A model generated the notes under the pieces. It was not told the DNA's origin. It saw only the letters and a list, made by a program, of their open reading frames with translations, and searched no databases. Position numbers and translations under genes: made by a program. From Phialocephala subalpina (lineage: Eukaryota > Ascomycota > Leotiomycetes > Helotiales > Mollisiaceae): a stretch of DNA of 64,000 bases. The stretch lies in the NCBI GenBank assembly GCA_900073065.1, contig FJOG01000007.1, forward strand, positions 815,848 through 879,847, written 5' to 3'. The number at the start of each line of letters is the position of its first letter. The stretch's first letter is position 1. Positions 20,551-31,763 of the stretch are shown here, one piece after another.

Positions 20551-22021
20551 ATTCACAGGGAGCGTACAATATCCGCACTACCGTATTTTTGAAAGGTGAA
20601 GATTCGCAGAAGACGGAGGCTTCCCACTCAGCTGAGCCTGTATTTTTGTATTTCCACCGTCGGTCCTAAGATGGAGATATGGACGTGTAGGAGGGTTCTC
20701 GGAGATATGTGTTCGGGACTGACGGTGGCTGATCTGCCTGAAGGCGTAAATCCGTTTTCTCGTCGAATGCTTATATTATCGAAAGGGGGATATCGTTGAT
20801 TGTGTGATTGAACACCGTCGTTGTGGAGTTGATGCGTGTATTTTTGTCGTTGTTCGGCTTCGCAGGGATTGAAGATCTAGAGTCCTGAGTCACAACTTTT
20901 GTAAGCACATGTGCAGAATATAGTTCCAGGACGAGTTGCAATTGTTGACAAACAACGCGCAGAGGGAGCGATATTCCTTTTGGTCCTCGAAGAAGGAGCT
21001 CGCCGAGTAGGCTGGATAGGAAAGAGTCCATGCACAAAGGGTCACATGCGCGTAGAAAAGGAACGAACCTAGAGGCAACGTGAACGACAGTCAAGATCAA
21101 GGCATTCGTATACCAATGAGATATTTCAACTAACCGCGCACCGTTCAAGTGGTCGATGCGAGGTTCCACGACAGCGGTGTTGCTCTTGCGTAAGGCTGGT
21201 CGAAGAGACTTGTGGGGGGCTCGTGTCGTCAGAGAGAGACCTTGTCGCACGGGAGGAGGCTGAAGAACGGAGACCCAAAGTGACGAATTGGTCGTCGCAG
21301 ATGCAGTGAAGAGTATATCTTCAACAGCAGCAGTTCGTGAACCTCGGTCGGACAATTACTCAAAGTTTAGTGATGATCAGCAGTCAAGGCTGAGTGTTCG
21401 ATGAATGGTTCCCTTCGCTGGCAGCAATGACCAGTTTGCCTGGGGTTCCTAAAAGCCTTGGCGCGCTTCGGGGCACTTCGTCTGGGATTCTGGATCTCAT
21501 GCAACCCTTCAAAAAACAAAGTTTCGTTCAACACCAAGTGATGTAAACAACCATTTACTCTTGTGGTTAGATATCGTCTCTGTTTTATTTCCCGGGATCT
21601 ATGTCCAAAATGGATGAAGTTCACCATCGCGGGATCATACGTCACTGAGTCACCCGAAAGGGACACAATTTAAAAATTGCACTATTCATTTGTTTTTTGC
21701 TTTTGCTTCGTAATTTTTTGACCGCGACCCATTACTATTGTGGATTACATTGCTATTCATCAATTGGCACGCCATACTCCTTATTGCGGCTTGCTCGTAC
21801 TGTTACCAAGTATTACCAGCGATTCTTGTCTCACAGAAAGCACGCCACATTTTTCATCCGCCGTCATGTCATGGATTCAATCGAAACGATGCATAACCCC
21901 CTCCCCTCTCTGTCGACTTTGCTCGAGGATGTATCGCAAGAGGATGGAACACAAAGGGAAGGGAACGAGATGAGGAAGTACAAGAGGGAGTCGAACACAA
22001 CCGAGCCAACAGACATCAGCC
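20551..22021. other. upstream region between the PPZ-type phosphatase gene and the 2EXR gene
   Basis: Divergent promoters: the phosphatase is read left and the 2EXR gene right. The 194-codon minus frame at 20771-21355 lacks an ATG start and has low protein-like quality. I see no gene. Confidence 0.4.
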
Positions 22022-22833
22022 ATGACCTTTGGACGGTTTCCCGAACTTCCAGACAAGATTCAGGTCATGATTATCCGCTCCGCACACTTGCTTCCGAGAG
22101 CAGTGGAGGTCCAATGGCCACGACAAGTTACAGAAACGCCGATACCTCTTATTGAATACTTTGGCACGCGCGATGTCAAATATGATGAGTGGGCGAAGAC
22201 TACCATACAAAAGACCCTTTGGGCAAGACCTCCCGCTCTCCTTGAGGTATCGAGGAAATTTCGCGACGAGGGCGTAAAGATACGGCCTTGACTTTGGGAA
22301 TCTCGATGAACGAACACGAGTACACGCCCCGCATTCGATTCAACTCCGACCTTGACTCTCTGATTCTTCAAAGTTGGTGGCTAAGGTTCCCAGGAAGGAC
22401 TTCGATCTCCGAGAAAGACAAAGTCCAACGGCTAGTGGTGGTCATGGACGATAATACTGACTTCGGGATGGATGTAGCAGAGCAGGTTCTCTCTATGAGA
22501 GGTCTGACCGAAAGTGTCAAGCTGGTGCATCCCAGCTCGCTCGACCGGTTCAAAAAGCGCTGGCAAAAAGGCCAAGACCCTTTTGATGGCCTCCAGGCTC
22601 TTGAGGCATATTTTACAACCAACAGGCCGTTCTGGAATGATGAACATTATTTGACGCTTTGTCTAAAGTTCAATATGGAACAGGTCAAGATAATGCAGCC
22701 TTGCTTCGAGGATAACATTTCGCCCAAAGTCAAACCGTTACAACTTATCGACAAAGAATTTCAGGCCAGGATGACAGCTGCGCAACTCAGGAAGGCACAA
22801 TATTACTCGTGTCGAGGTTTATGGGAGATTTAA
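22022..22833 (+). pseudogene. 2EXR-domain protein, single frameshift
   Basis: From ATG 22022 the frame reads FGRFPELPDKIQVMII (the 2EXR opening motif F..FP.LP..I) and runs to SRKFRDEG, where it hits a stop (TGA near 22289). The continuation RKDTALTLG...YTPRIRFNSDLDSL, which is the normal next part of this fungal family, lies in another frame from about 22273 and stays open to the TAA/TGA region at 22833. A one- or two-base indel around 22270-22275 (gacgagggcg) would join them. Either a recent pseudogene or a sequence error; the rest of the protein (about 270 residues) is clean. Family function unknown. Confidence 0.7.
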
Positions 22834-23954
22834 AGTATGGATCTTACGGGACGGCTTAGCTCTGAAAAGACAGAGAATTGAGGATATATGGAGGGGCAAA
22901 GAATGTCTTCGACGATCTCATGGTTGGGTTCTGCTTCTGGTCCAAGCATGGGGTCCATGCCATATCGCCCACGATGATATTGCAAAAGCTTGGATCATAC
23001 CTGCAAAGCCTAAATAACATTACGATACGAGCGTCATCAGCCAAATGCCGCATCGAAAGCTTTCGCCTGAGTCGTCTCAGTCCGTGGGGGAGAAGCACGT
23101 GAATGCTAACCTTTTCGCTTCTTCAGCTGGTGATGATCGTTGATTTGTCGGCCGACAAAATCTTCCAGATCTGAAACACTTTCGACCCACACAACACGAG
23201 TTCCACTATGCGTCGTCCTCGTCTCTCCCGAACCCTCATCCAGCTTCCACCAAATGACAACAGACCACCAGCCTCTTGCTGACGCAGCTGGTGGTCGAGT
23301 CAACCTTAGATTGGCAAACCTATGATCTATCGACGAATAACATGCCAGGAATACTCGGAAGCGGGTCCATCCGCCACGCTGTCGGAATAAAAATAGATTC
23401 AGGGCTCCGAAAGTGTAGCCCAATGCGGTTAATGATGATAGCCTTGCGGCGAGGGCTTGATCTTGATTAGGTCTAGAGCGTGTTTTGAATAGGTTGATCC
23501 TTCAAGGGGATCATCACATCACCTGTGACCGTGACAACCAGAATAACCACCACAATCAAGAAGAAAGTCGATAAAAATCCAGCTTGGCGCATCAACATCA
23601 AATTGAATTAAACCCCAAGGAAATTTTCACCTCCTTTCATTGCACCGAAATTTACCCCAATCTCTGTTCGCAGGAGAGAGTTCGGAGTTTTCATTTTCAT
23701 GTCACCATCTTACTCAGCCACAGCACTACTCACGTTGCCCTGTCTTGGTGCAGCTGCGGCTTGACGAACTGCGCCCGCCTCCTGAAGCGCCTTCATAAAG
23801 GCTCGTTTCGCCTTACGAGAAAACTCCCCTTCCATCCTACAACAACACCGTTCACCCAATACCTTCGATTTATATCACCGCGACATCGACAATTCGATTG
23901 TCAACACGTTCGTTCGAATCAATACGTTCCGTCGTTAACACTACAGCTTTCACC
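22834..23954. other. upstream region of the SUR7-family gene
   Basis: About 1.1 kb. The last 350 bases are CT- and CAA-rich, as in strong fungal promoters/5' UTRs, and end in a CACCATGGG start context. No independent gene is supported. Confidence 0.4.
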
Positions 23955-24992
23955 ATGGGTTTCGGCCGCTTTGTGTGCGTAGGCTTGCCATTTGGATTGA
24001 CCTTAGCCAGTCTGGTGTGCATCCTGATCTCCATGTTGGCTGGAATCACGAACAAGAACCTGGACATGTTCGAAGTCAAGACGCAGAACCTCTCCATCTC
24101 CTCATCCGATCTCACGAACCTCGAAAACCTCGTCAAACTCAAGAGAGATGCCGCTCCAGAAGACCATTTCTCAGCCCTCACTGTCGCTGCCCTGACCAAT
24201 GCGGCCTCCACCTCAACTTCATCGTCCTCAATCAACATCACAGCTGCAGATCTCGGTCTCGCAGACTCCTACCAGGTTTCCCTCTGGAACTACTGCTCAA
24301 AGACCGGCTCCAAGACCAACTGCACAAAGGCGGAATTCAACTGGGCAGCATCAGCACTCAACACAACCACAATCGAGAAGCTCGCCTCATCCACCTCCGG
24401 CGTAACCGTCACCCTTCCGAAATCTCTCACATCTGCTCTCAAGACCTTCACCGTTTTCGAGAAATGGACAGAGGTAGTCTACATCATCGCAGTCATAACC
24501 TGCGCCTTCGAAATCTTCCTCTCCCTCTTCGCCTTCTGCTCCCGCGCCGGATCCTGCATCACCTTCCTGATCTCCGGTCTCTCAACCACCACAATCATCG
24601 CCGCCTCAATCATGGCCACCGTCCAAGTCTCCATCGTCACCGCCTCCATCGACTCCGTCGCAAAGGCTTACGGAGCAAAAGCCAGCATCAACACCTCATT
24701 CCTCGCCACCACCTGGCTCGCAGTCGTGTTTTCCATCGCCAGCGGTTTCTTCTGGATGTTCACCATCTGCTGCTGTGCTTCTGATCACCACAGCAAGAAA
24801 TCTCGCAGCCGTGGAAACGACGATGCTGAGAAACTTATCCCAACTGGAGCATACCAACGGGTTCACGATGATCACACCGGATATCCTCAGCAAACGGGTG
24901 TCTACAATAACCAGGCGTATGCTACTCCAGCGCACAATGTGAAGGCGGAGAGAGGTGGTGCTTATGAGCCTTATAGCCATAGCGCTATCTAA
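23955..24992 (+). CDS. SUR7/PalI-family tetraspan membrane protein
   Basis: A single exon of 345 residues, with ATG 23955 in a strong context (accATGG); the longer frame upstream lacks an ATG. Four membrane segments are clear: about residues 9-31, then after a 150-residue outer loop a second at WTEVVYIIAVITCAFEIF, a third at ITFLISGLSTTTIIAAS, and a fourth at TTWLAVVFSIASGFFWMF ending in CCC. The loop has the SUR7 signature SLWNYC followed by a second cysteine 10 residues on. The cytoplasmic tail is charged, then Tyr/Gly/Gln-rich. Family members mark eisosomes or act in cell-wall and pH (PalI) signalling; which one applies here is undecided. Confidence 0.88.
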   Translation: MGFGRFVCVGLPFGLTLASLVCILISMLAGITNKNLDMFEVKTQNLSISSSDLTNLENLVKLKRDAAPEDHFSALTVAALTNAASTSTSSSSINITAADLGLADSYQVSLWNYCSKTGSKTNCTKAEFNWAASALNTTTIEKLASSTSGVTVTLPKSLTSALKTFTVFEKWTEVVYIIAVITCAFEIFLSLFAFCSRAGSCITFLISGLSTTTIIAASIMATVQVSIVTASIDSVAKAYGAKASINTSFLATTWLAVVFSIASGFFWMFTICCCASDHHSKKSRSRGNDDAEKLIPTGAYQRVHDDHTGYPQQTGVYNNQAYATPAHNVKAERGGAYEPYSHSAI

Positions 24993-25690
24993 GATAGCAA
25001 GGAGACGGCGATCTGTGAATATTTTCTTTAATGTCTATGAGGGGAGGCTGGAGATACAGATGGGAAGGAGATGTCTGAATCTTAGCGTGCATTTGCTGGC
25101 GTTACGGATTTAGGTTTTGATACAACGAGGAATGGATAGGATGATGGTGGTTGTATGTGTACTATGGAAATGATTTGATGGGGGTGGAAAATGGTAGCTA
25201 GCTGGTCAATGGTGATGATAGAATGATACCCCGTACATTCTGCCTCGATTCCCTTTCCTTCTCAATCGTGCCCTCTCCTCTCCCCACTTCGCAATCTTTC
25301 TCTTTCTCGAATTCAAGCACACCCAGACCGCTCCTCACCTCGCTTCAAGTGAAGCTTATTCCATCTCAGTGCTTACACCCCATCCTTTTTCAGCCGCGCC
25401 CTTTCCATACCCCGGAAAATCCTCCAATCGGACATCCGCATCTCACCTCATCTTTCCATCTTCAGCCAAGCCAACCCCCATCGCTTGCTCGGAATTTCCG
25501 CCAGCCGTATTTCGCTGAGCTTATTTTCACGTACATTTATTTCGGTTTGCATTTCGCGGCCGTTTGTTGCAAACGCGCTGACTGCTGTGCCTCTTGCGTT
25601 TGCAGAAGGGACGGGGAAGGGGAAGGATTGTGGCTTGAAGATGCTGCGTCTAATTTCATGATTGATTTTCCGGATTCGGCGAATGGTGAT
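24993..25690. other. 3' flank and gene-poor stretch
   Basis: Contains the SUR7-family 3' UTR. A 188-codon plus-strand frame from ATG 25223 is Pro/Ser-rich and overlaps similar-length frames on the other strand, so I cannot call it a gene. Confidence 0.35.
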
Positions 25691-27610
25691 GGGGTGGGGG
25701 AAGGAGCGGCCGACGCGCGTTCGAGTGACGAGTGGAGGGATTGCGTGAATCCTCTGTGGCACATTTGCAGGCTCTTGAAGCTGGATTGATGGAGACTGAT
25801 GAGAGTCGATAAGAAGTGAGTGGGATTTTTGAGTGGTATAGATACCCCTCCTAGCCATTACCATCCAGAGCTAATGAGGCTCATGCCAGATGGCAGATGG
25901 TGGTAGTAGACCCTCTTAGTCGAGTTTCTCTCTCGTGATCGAAGATGTGCCTCTAATTTCGGCTCGCTGGATTGCAAATTGATGCTCGGATTATCTTAAG
26001 AGCGATTACCTCTGTGGGGGGATTTGATACTTCTTGACCTGGAATTCTTCGCTGTCACTTTCAAAATTCGGTTGTCTTGATAATCTCCTGTCCGAGCTGG
26101 AACTTGACAAGGCAAGGTCTTGCCCCACGATCGCAGCTCCAAGCAAACTCAGATCACGCTACGATAGCTCTGGAGGACTCGTCCGATGGTGTCAATGGCC
26201 GTATATCTTGGCCAACCTCCACTCCCGTCGCAAGTAGTACACGGTGGTGTGGCCTTGTTGTTCCGTAAATCCCGGATGGTGGATCGCTTTTATACCCCTC
26301 CGTAGTAGATAACGAACCGTAGCCTCCCAGCCCGAACGGTGGACGCAGAGAGTCAAGTGAATTTACACTCTCGAGAGGAAAATTGCGAGCTAGATCGCTA
26401 GAGAATGAGGGGTATAAATGCTTCTTCCTCGCTCTCGTAGATGAAGCGAGAACAACATCTTGCGACAACTAGTGTCATAGAATTGGTCTCTCGCAACCAA
26501 CCTTAGTATCTTTCTCCTTTTAGTTGAGGGACGTCGACGAGGCAGTTTGTCTTCTCAATAGAGTCGCAAGCATAATACCTCCACTTGGTGTCAGCGTCTC
26601 TCGATCCCGCGAGTCTTTCGCTGTCATCTTCTATTCCTCATCTTCGTGGAGAGAAGGAGGAAATATGAGCGGGGTAGCTTGCATTTCCCCCCTAAGAAAC
26701 CTCCGAAAGGCACAGTGGCGAGGTCAAATGGGTCAGCTGATGGTTCGCAGCTGCCGTATGTTCTGACCTTCCTCCATTCCTATCTAAGGTAATACTCGGG
26801 ATGGTCAAGTGCTCGTGGCTGCGTAAAATATGGACGAGTAAGGTACTTTTATACTTCTTGTTAGCAACTGACCCGGCTTTCCACTTTTGTGTTGGTGAAG
26901 CGATTCAAGTGAGCTGCTGTTTACGAACAGAACGCCCAGTCTGAGACTTGAGCTGCGATGGGGCTAGGGATATAAATACTCCCCTTCCTTTTTTCCCCCC
27001 ACAGCTAACGACACAGCAACGAATTCCATTGGGTCTTATGGCTTTTGCGGTCGAGTTTATCCCCGGCGGCCCAGGGTGCTGTTTCTTTTCGTCCTCATTT
27101 CTAGGTTGTAACCGCCGGTCTCGTTTGATCGAGAGAGAGAAGGTCCCTCCTTGTGAGAAAGAGGTCTTGCTTGATTTGGGGTTTCTTTATTATCATTTTC
27201 AAGAATTTGTTATCATTTTGGTATCTCCTTCTAGAGCAAGAGTTTTGAACGGCCTTGATGCTTTGGCTTCTGGCCTTAAGCAACCTTTGAACAGACGAAA
27301 GACGACCCCAAATGGCTCAATTATTAGTTACCATTTATGTATGCGCTGAACTTCCTCCATTCCTAGCGTATGAAGTATTCCGGATGATTGAGCGTTGGCT
27401 CCAAAATCATAGATGGTGAGCTGCTTTTATACTTCTCTGTACCAAGTGATCCTCCTTTCCGTCACTGTGTTCAAACGCTGGCGAGAGATCAATTATGGTA
27501 ATTACTTACGACAAGGCAGTTGCAAGTCGACTTACAAGAAGTGCGGGGTATGTACACCCCTCCTCCCGCTTCTATTAGAAGCGAGAGTCGAGCAATACAC
27601 AGATACGACC
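25690..27610. repeat. diverged tandem array, period about 560-580 bp, 3-4 units
   Basis: CTTTTATAC occurs at about 26287, 26846 and 27424. A second landmark, GGGGTATAAATGC-like and followed by C-rich text, occurs at about 25837, 26409, 26966 and 27544, so both landmarks repeat every 557-578 bp. Two units also share an aligned block starting CTGA(C/A)CTTCCTCCATTCCTA (about 26763 and 27347). Identity looks like 60-65%. Short hairpins such as CGCTTCTATTAGAAGCG (about 27567) follow the second landmark. No ORF is shared between units. Confidence 0.65.
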
Positions 27611-28596
27611 TAGAGGGCTTCGTGGCCGGGGTCCGCAATTCTTGACTTTCCCGTTCTCGTTCTCGGGTTGCTTACCGTGCCCTTTGATCCAGAGAAGAGT
27701 ACTTTTGCATGAGGCATTCCAATTGTTAGTTAGTTTAGGACCTTTTGCTGCTATTCTTTCGATTTGCTTTCAATCCTTTCCCCCTCTTTCTCGAATCAAG
27801 GAGGGAGAATAGGTAGGCTTGCGAGCTTGCTTTTGCTTCCAGGTAACGCTGAGATCCCCCCTGCGATGCTCGTAAAGTGTCCTGTTTAATAGTTTGAAGG
27901 GTTTGAAGTTTCTGGCCATGGTTGTATGATTGACTTTCTCTCCCAGTGGCGCGATTTTTCTTTTGCCTTCGATGAGATGTCGAAGTGATTGTTGATTGAA
28001 TCTACCCTTGAATCGATCAGGACGGACTTGAAAAGGGGCGGAGCCAGATGGGCCATAGCAGCGGTCACTTCTCGCAAACAGCACTCTGAACTTCCGCACA
28101 ATATATAGTATTTGTCCCATTATACTTGAACTATGCTTGGATCGGTGAGTCATCTCACAGTTCTTGTCATCATTCCAGATTTTCAGACCTTTCAGACCGC
28201 ACGAGCGAAAGCGGAACCCTACAATATCAGAATGATTGCACTGCCACACATGCACTTGCATCGGGACTAAGATGGCATACGCATAAATTTTGGGAAATAT
28301 TTCTCAAACTAAACAACGTCTTAAATTTTTAAGCGAGAGCAAGCAAGAGCTCGGAGGTTCTACGTCTCTTCCCTCGGGGTTTTCTCTTGTTTCGGATCAA
28401 CTAAGGTTGGGCCGAAACATCCCTTTTAAGATGAAAACTCGCCAAGTACGCCTCTGACTTGCACAATTCGCGTACTGCAAGTCACGAGTTCCTGAGTCCT
28501 CGTATCCTCGAGTCAATCTTTGCAACTGAACGATCGTCAGTAGGCTGTCAAAGAGTGTCATTGATATCTTGCTTTAACTTGGCTATGTATGGACTA
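27611..28596. other. gene-poor stretch left of the pogo element
   Basis: Short ORFs only. A 163-codon minus-strand frame (27770-28261) has no recognisable motif. Ends at the TA target site of the transposon. Confidence 0.4.
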
Positions 28597-28598
28597 TA

Positions 28599-30435
28599 AG
28601 TCGGGCCCCCCAGATGTTGGCCACCCCCTGTTGTTAGCCACCTCGCTTAATTCACCACCACCTACTTCCAACCTTAATAACTTTTTTATTCCTCAATTGT
28701 TATATGAGATAAAGTAGAGGCAACACTAATAAGGCTATCAGAGTCTAACGGTACATTTGGGCGGTCCCCAGCCTTTACTTGTGCTCTATAAATAGCCTCG
28801 ATATCCGCGAACTTGGAATTTGGACTAGTGACCACTTTCCGCCGCTTTCTAGGCTCAAGTTGCAATACTTTAGCCTCAAGTTGCTTAATTCGACGCTCGT
28901 GCTGCGCAATAACAAAGTCCTTATTGTCTAAGCCTTTGGCTACTTTCCTAAAAAGTACCCTAGCAGTTGCAGGGTCGGCCATCTTAAGTCCCGTGACTTG
29001 TCTGGTCTGTTCTCGAACATCTTGACCTTTTTGAGGAGTCTGAAAAGTAATTAAAGACATATCTTGGTTCCATTCAGGTACTAGATCCTTTGCTGAAGTT
29101 TCTGGAGTTTTCTCGGCTGCTTTATTACTATTTTCAAGTAATAAACGGTTCATAAGAGGCTTTGATAGCCTGACCGGCCATAACCCTGAAGCTAACCAAC
29201 CCATTTTACAATTTGTAACTGTTAAAGCATTTATCCGAGCTTGCTTATAACAGTCCAAAAAGTTTCGCTTGCCAAGAGGGGCTAAATCGTTCAAGAGAGC
29301 CAAAGCACCAAGCCGCTTTCGGTAAGCATGCTTTAAGGGAGAGAATATGGATAAATCCAAAGGTTGGAGCACATGTGAAGTATGTGGAGGCAAGAATAAT
29401 AGATGGATATTATTCGAATAGCATGCCCACATGAACTCTAGTGTCTCATGACTTCCATGGCCGTCTAAAATAAGTAGACGGGGCTCCTTAGGGTCACGTG
29501 GTGCCGTTTGGGGTATGAAGACTGTTTGCAACCATTCAAGAGCAGTAGCGTCGGTAGTCCACCCATTATCGGTTGCAGTAAACTTCCAGCTTTGGTAAGG
29601 CTTTAGTCCCATAGGAAACCACTGTTGTTGGACTGATTTACCCTTGAAAATAACAAGTGGATATAAGGGCTTTCCGGTTGCTGAGATACACTCGATAAAT
29701 GAAGTCCAAGCCTTAGATCCTGGCTGTTTCTTTTGAATGAAACGGGTATAAGCACTCCCCACTACTAGTCCATTCTCTCCTTGGCCTTCCATAATCCCTG
29801 CTTCGTCCATATTCCAACGGTTCTCTGGTTTAATGGCCTTAATAGCTGGAACTTCCAATTTTTGAAACCAAGCCTTAAGAATATCGGAAGTAGCACCATT
29901 AACGCGTATAGAATCGATCTTGAATTGCTTCTTAGTCTTAAGAATAGGATTCCGGCGAAGAAAACCAGCCATCCAACGTTTTCCTAGTGGTAGAGCATCA
30001 TGTCGAGCAGCCAAAATCCGTCTAGCGAAGGCTCGAATTTGCGCATGTGTTGGACTTTGGCCTAAGGCTTCTTGAACTAGTACCCAGTCTGTAAGACGTT
30101 GTTCCTGAACTGGGGCAAGCCTTTGCAAATGTGCATGAGATTCTGATCGAGGGACGCGGCCTAAAATCCTTTGCTGAAGAGTGCCTCGTGGTATACCCCA
30201 GTCGAGACTAGCTTTGCGCACGGACTTGCTATTAGCTATGTCTCTAAGTGCATATTGGACGTCGTCTTCGGTATATGAAGAGTTTATGATCGCGTCTGGC
30301 TGTTTGCGAAGTTTAAAGAAATTTTATTAAAGAATAATTAAAATATTTAATTCTAAAGTGGGTGGGTAGGAAGTGGCGGTGTATTAAGCGAGGTGGCTAA
30401 CAACAGGGGGTGGCCAACATCTGGGGGGCCCGACT
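28599..30435 (-). mobile_element. pogo/Fot1-like DNA transposon, young copy
   Basis: 1,837 bp flanked by TA on both sides (28597-28598, 30436-30437). Terminal inverted repeats begin AGTCGGGCCCCCCAGATGTT and are identical for about 53 bp. They enclose one long minus-strand transposase frame. Compared with the element at 9357 the base composition is normal and the coding frame is open, so this copy arrived later or escaped RIP. Confidence 0.95.
28686..30300 (-). CDS. pogo-like DDE transposase, start codon apparently lost
   Basis: The frame is open from about 30300 to TAA 28686. N-terminal YTEDDVQYALRDI and SVRKASLDWGIPRGTL form a Psq-type helix-turn-helix. A CENP-B-type HTH follows (GQSPTHAQIRAFARRIL, GKRWMAGFLRR), then the DDE catalytic core with aspartates in WNMDEAG, LLILDGHGSH and LQPLDLS. 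The C-terminus is a basic coil with RRIKQLEAKVLQLEPRKRRK. Expected length is about 540 residues. No ATG precedes the first HTH: where it is expected the sequence reads ATC ATA AAC, so ATG to ATA (G to A) is likely. The first in-frame ATG is inside the second HTH. Catalytic residues look intact; translation is probably crippled. Confidence 0.85.
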
Positions 30436-30629
30436 TACAATGATCTCGCACTTGGTCTTCGTCGCTCTGGGGTCCGAAAGCCAGCAGAGCTAAGAATACT
30501 TAAGAGCTTAGTCTATCCATCGCAACTTATCATTCAATCCCATTTTATCATCAATTCCATCTCTTATCATCATCACCTTATCGACACGAAAACTATTCCA
30601 CATCAAACTTGCTTCCTCAATCTCTCAAG

Positions 30630-31023
30630 ATGCAATTCTCATACATTGTCAAGTCTGCTCTCGCAGCATTCGCTTTTGCTCAGGTTACCATAGCCGTGAG
30701 CCGTAAGCCGTGAGCTGTGAGCCGTGAGCCATTTCCCTACTTAACTCAAATGAGAGGTTAACAATTTATCAGTGCAGCGGCGTCGACCAGGACTGCTTCT
30801 GGAATGATTTCGATGCCTATGTGAATCAGCACGGACAGTTTGCCCAAACTCCTTGCACTCAGGCTAGCTACATGGCCGATCATTGTCAGAATTTTGGGGT
30901 TAGCTGTGTAAGTTGTCACAATATGTGAAGCTGTTGAAACGAAGAATAGGATACTAACGGACTCGATAGGATGGCACAGATTGTTGTTCCATTAGCACTG
31001 GATTGGGACGATCTTGTCCATAG
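30630..31023 (+). CDS. small secreted cysteine-rich protein (effector-like), 84 aa
   Basis: Three exons join in frame: 30630-30695, 30773-30907 and 30970-31023. Exon 1 is exactly a signal peptide (MQFSYIVKSALAAFAFAQVTIA). The mature part of about 62 residues has eight cysteines, including a CC pair, and opens CSGVDQDC. Intron 2 has a canonical gtaagt, a ctaac branch site and an atag acceptor. Intron 1 starts with five tandem heptamers related to the donor. The gene lies 195 bp from the young pogo element. Such proteins are secreted and stabilised by disulphides; many act at host or microbe interfaces, but here that role is only an inference. No family recognised. Confidence 0.75.
30696..30730 (+). 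repeat. five tandem 7-bp splice-donor-like repeats
   Basis: GTGAGCC / GTAAGCC / GTGAGCT / GTGAGCC / GTGAGCC, exactly 35 nt. The first unit is the donor of intron 1 in the secreted Cys-rich gene. Each copy is itself a plausible GT donor. Confidence 0.9.
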
Positions 31024-31763
31024 ACACATCGATTTTGTATTGGATTCTTTGTATGAAGTTGGTTCATGCATAGAGCTTCGTTGAACAATTCAACATCGGC
31101 ATTGTTTTTATTGTTAGTGCTTTTGCAAGGAATCATTTTGACATCTAGAATCCGTTCCGCACCTGAAATATTCCCCTTCGGACCTTTCGAGAGGTTTTGA
31201 GGAGGCCCTTGGTCATATGCCATGGTGGGCGATAGTGTTCCGGGGGCTGAGAGCCCCATAGTCCATGGGCGATAACTTTCTTTTCTCCTCCTCTGTCGGT
31301 GGTGCTTTTGAATCTCACGTTGGCTTTCGAAGCTGGTCAGGCGATTCGAATGAATATCAATTTGAGCTTGAGCTGAATTGACTACTGGCAAGAGGTTCGG
31401 GGGATCAATACCCTTTCCTCCTCTCTCACTAAGAGCAAGGACTAACAAGTATGGAAGCCGAAGTACATGGGCGTCATAGTCATGCTTCCCCTCTGTTCAC
31501 CTGTTTGTTTTCATTACATGGTTGGAGCTTCGCCTTCAGCTCGCCGCGACAGAGAGGGTTGCCATCTCGCAAATGATGATTTGGCGTTCCTGATTTAAAG
31601 ATTTCTGCTATTAAAATATCCAGTCATCGTATCATGGAATTGATTCACATCTGCTGTCATTTCCAACAACTCCCTGCCGATCACGAGGAGCCAAAGCCCA
31701 GGACAGCCTCGGACCTTCCTTCGGGCAAACCTTCAAGGTACGTTTCTGTTGGAAAGCAAAGGA
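31024..31763. other. gene-poor stretch
   Basis: The minus-strand frame 30954-31448 (164 codons) overlaps the last exon of the secreted Cys-rich gene, begins without ATG and has no recognisable domain. I do not call it. Nothing else is seen. Confidence 0.4.

Noticed and set aside
20771..21355. 194-codon minus-strand ORF upstream of the PPZ-type phosphatase
   Set aside because: Non-ATG start and no domain; lies in the promoter/leader region.
25223..25789. 188-codon plus-strand ORF after the SUR7-family gene
   Set aside because: Pro/Ser-rich with comparable ORFs on the other strand; no motif or splice support.
30954..31448. 164-codon minus-strand ORF
   Set aside because: Overlaps the last exon of the secreted Cys-rich gene, non-ATG start, no domain.
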